Assembly (NCBI GenBank): GCA_018806915.1 | Contig: JAGKQI010000061.1 | Location: 496,001 to 560,000 of the forward strand | Source: Phytophthora colocasiae | Taxonomy: Eukaryota > Oomycota > Peronosporomycetes > Peronosporales > Peronosporaceae | DNA length: 64,000 bases | Reading direction: 5' to 3' | Shown: in pieces, positions 62,641 to 64,000 of the stretch | How the letters are laid out: each line of letters begins with the position of its first letter | Position numbering within the stretch: the stretch's first letter is position 1 | Notes under the pieces: generated by a model | What the model saw: only the letters and a program-made list of their open reading frames with translations | Told to the model about the DNA's origin: nothing | The model's database searches: none | Made by a program: the position numbers and the translations under genes

Positions 62641-64000
62641 GTTCTCGCGATCTGGTGCGGAAGTGGCCTTGGATCTCAAAGAAGGAGAATCCAGGGTTAC
62701 TGGAAATACCACGCACCAGGAAAATGGTTCCGCCAAGCCAAGATCTCAGGCAAGATTAATCATGAAAGAGCGATCTTGCTCCTGGACACTGGCGCCGAGG
62801 TATCCATCTTGGATACCACCTTTGCTCGTAAGGTTGGGTGCCACTTTGACACTAGTCAGAGACAGGAGTGTGTTGGGATCGGTGATAATGTGTACACCAC
62901 CGAGGGAAGAACGAGGATCAAGATCACGCTTGCAGGATACCTGGTCTACTTTTTCGATATTTGGATCGGGGATCTATCCGGGCAAGATGCGATCCTGGGT
63001 ATGGATTTCATGATCCCGGCTGGGGTCCGGATGGATCTTGCGAAGGGATCGATGTGCTTACCTAATGAAGTGGGGATCCCACTTAGTGGTCGCAAGAGAT
63101 TATACGGGGAGAAGGTAAGATCGGTAAAATTGGAAGAAGATCTACATATCCCAGTTGGGGGATCCGAAGAGGCCGCATCGAGAGTGAAATTATCGGCGAC
63201 GGAGAAATTGTGGGTGAACAGGGGCGACCAATGGGTCCCCACCGTGGTAAATGGACCCGGCCGAACTCGGTACTTAGTGATCACGAATTTGAGCGAGAAG
63301 ATTTTACGACTGGATCACAGATTACATGTCGGGATGGTACTTGATCAAGAAAAAGTTCCTCGCTACCCCGGGTTTGTGTCGGTCGGGTCCCGGCGTTACA
63401 TGGAGTGGCAGAATCTAGCTCTAGAAGCGACAGTGGACGCAAGACCGGAACCTCAGGAAACCGTAGAGATCCCCTTACCGTCGGTCGAACGGCCGACCTA
63501 CGTTACGCCGCGATCTATACTCCGTCGAGGTGGGGCAATCAAGACCGATCCTGATCCTGCACCAATATCGACATTGGAACCGCGATCACCGACCGATACG
63601 GCCGAAGTCAAGGTCGCATTCATCGATCCCCAACCGGATCCCATGGATACCCCACCGATCACGATCAGTTCCGACAAGGCCCCGAGTGGCGAAGCTGGGG
63701 GCGGTGAGACTGAGACGAATGGTGAGACTGAGACGAATGAGAGCTTGCCAGATCAGGCCCCAGGTCGGACAGATCGGACATGTGAAGAGGAAATCGAGGT
63801 AAAAACAGAAAAACCAGATTTTCAAATCGAGATCCAACATGTATCCGACGCCGATGCCGCCGTCCCCATGGTTAAAGACACCCCGATCTTGACAGCCAAG
63901 GACGATAGGCTGCGTGATCAATCAACGGATGAACCGGATCCGACATCTCCTGAAGGGATCGAGAACGCTGATCAGACCCACTTACACGAAAGTGGCAATT
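62641..64000 (+). CDS. Gypsy aspartic protease and linker, open at the window edge
   Basis: After a stop at 62638 the frame is open to 64000 (more than 450 residues). It includes YWKYHAPGKWFRQAKISGKI, the protease box RAILLLDTGAEVSILDTTFA (about 62770), CVGIGDNVYTTEGRTRIKI and ILGMDFMIPAGVRMDLAKG. A beta-rich domain follows, then an acidic, Pro/Thr-rich linker. The protease would release gag and pol. No RT appears before the edge, so the linker is long. The start is unclear: it should be read through from gag. Confidence 0.85.

Larger units (their letters stand above)
58653..64000 (+). mobile_element. Ty3/gypsy retrotransposon, 5' part (runs off the window)
   Basis: 5' LTR (about 58653-60142), a TGG-starting primer site at 60144, gag with CCHC motifs in broken frames, then a protease-linker frame open to base 64000. 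RT and integrase would lie to the right. The LTR is homologous to that at 5.9-7.5 kb. The protease block strongly resembles a gypsy lineage widespread in Phytophthora. Confidence 0.9.

Noticed and set aside
1..64000. tRNA or rRNA genes
   Set aside because: I saw no cloverleaf with A and B boxes and no rRNA core sequence on reading; a tRNA scan was not possible.

Overview
The window is eukaryotic and reads as a plant-pathogenic oomycete of the Phytophthora type. Evidence: an AA17-type lytic polysaccharide monooxygenase and a short thaumatin-like protein with a mucin-like tail, oomycete Inr+FPR core promoters, compact genes with few short GT-AG introns, flagellar genes expected of a zoosporic organism, and Crypton, Ty3/gypsy, Ty1/copia, LINE and pogo repeats of kinds found in oomycete genomes. 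The species cannot be fixed from the sequence.

Layout. 1-30.6 kb is a graveyard of nested transposons. A minus-strand Ty3/gypsy element (1-3071) carries short inverted repeats through its LTR, gag and downstream region; it sits in or beside an older gypsy relic (3072-7482) with a minus-strand coiled-coil ORF next to a long LTR, which in turn interrupts a TIR-domain-like pseudogene (7483-7920). Next comes a Crypton tyrosine-recombinase relic (about 8.6-14.6 kb, minus) split by a 4467-bp chromodomain gypsy with 288-bp LTRs and a 5-bp target duplication. A long LINE with CCHC, OTU-protease-like, endonuclease and reverse-transcriptase parts (14.6-30.6 kb, plus) is split by a pogo-like DNA transposon (15898-17347) and by a complete copia element (23135-28454).

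31-57.4 kb is a gene island with no recognised transposon: CCDC180-like (-), RNA polymerase III subunit RPC8 (-), CDF metal transporter (+), AA17 LPMO (+), dynein light chain LC8 (+), small two-helix membrane protein (-), choline-transporter-like protein (-), BART-domain protein (+), calpain-like protein without the expected active Cys (-), katanin-like KATNAL2 (+), ribosomal protein S28 (+), LIS1 (-), thaumatin-like protein (+), isochorismatase-family hydrolase (+) and EXO1-like nuclease (-). Many genes act on microtubules, dynein or flagella (CCDC180, LC8, BART, KATNAL2, LIS1). I rebuilt exon structures by splice signals, reading phase and family alignment.

57.5-64 kb returns to transposons: a gag fragment related to that of the hairpin-rich element, then the 5' LTR (with a 23-bp tandem repeat), gag and protease region of a plus-strand gypsy that runs off the window and whose LTR is homologous to the one at 5.9-7.5 kb.

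The most unusual signal is the dense field of short, near-perfect hairpins over the first 3071 bases. It runs through coding and non-coding parts of one retrotransposon and stops sharply at its inferred LTR edge.
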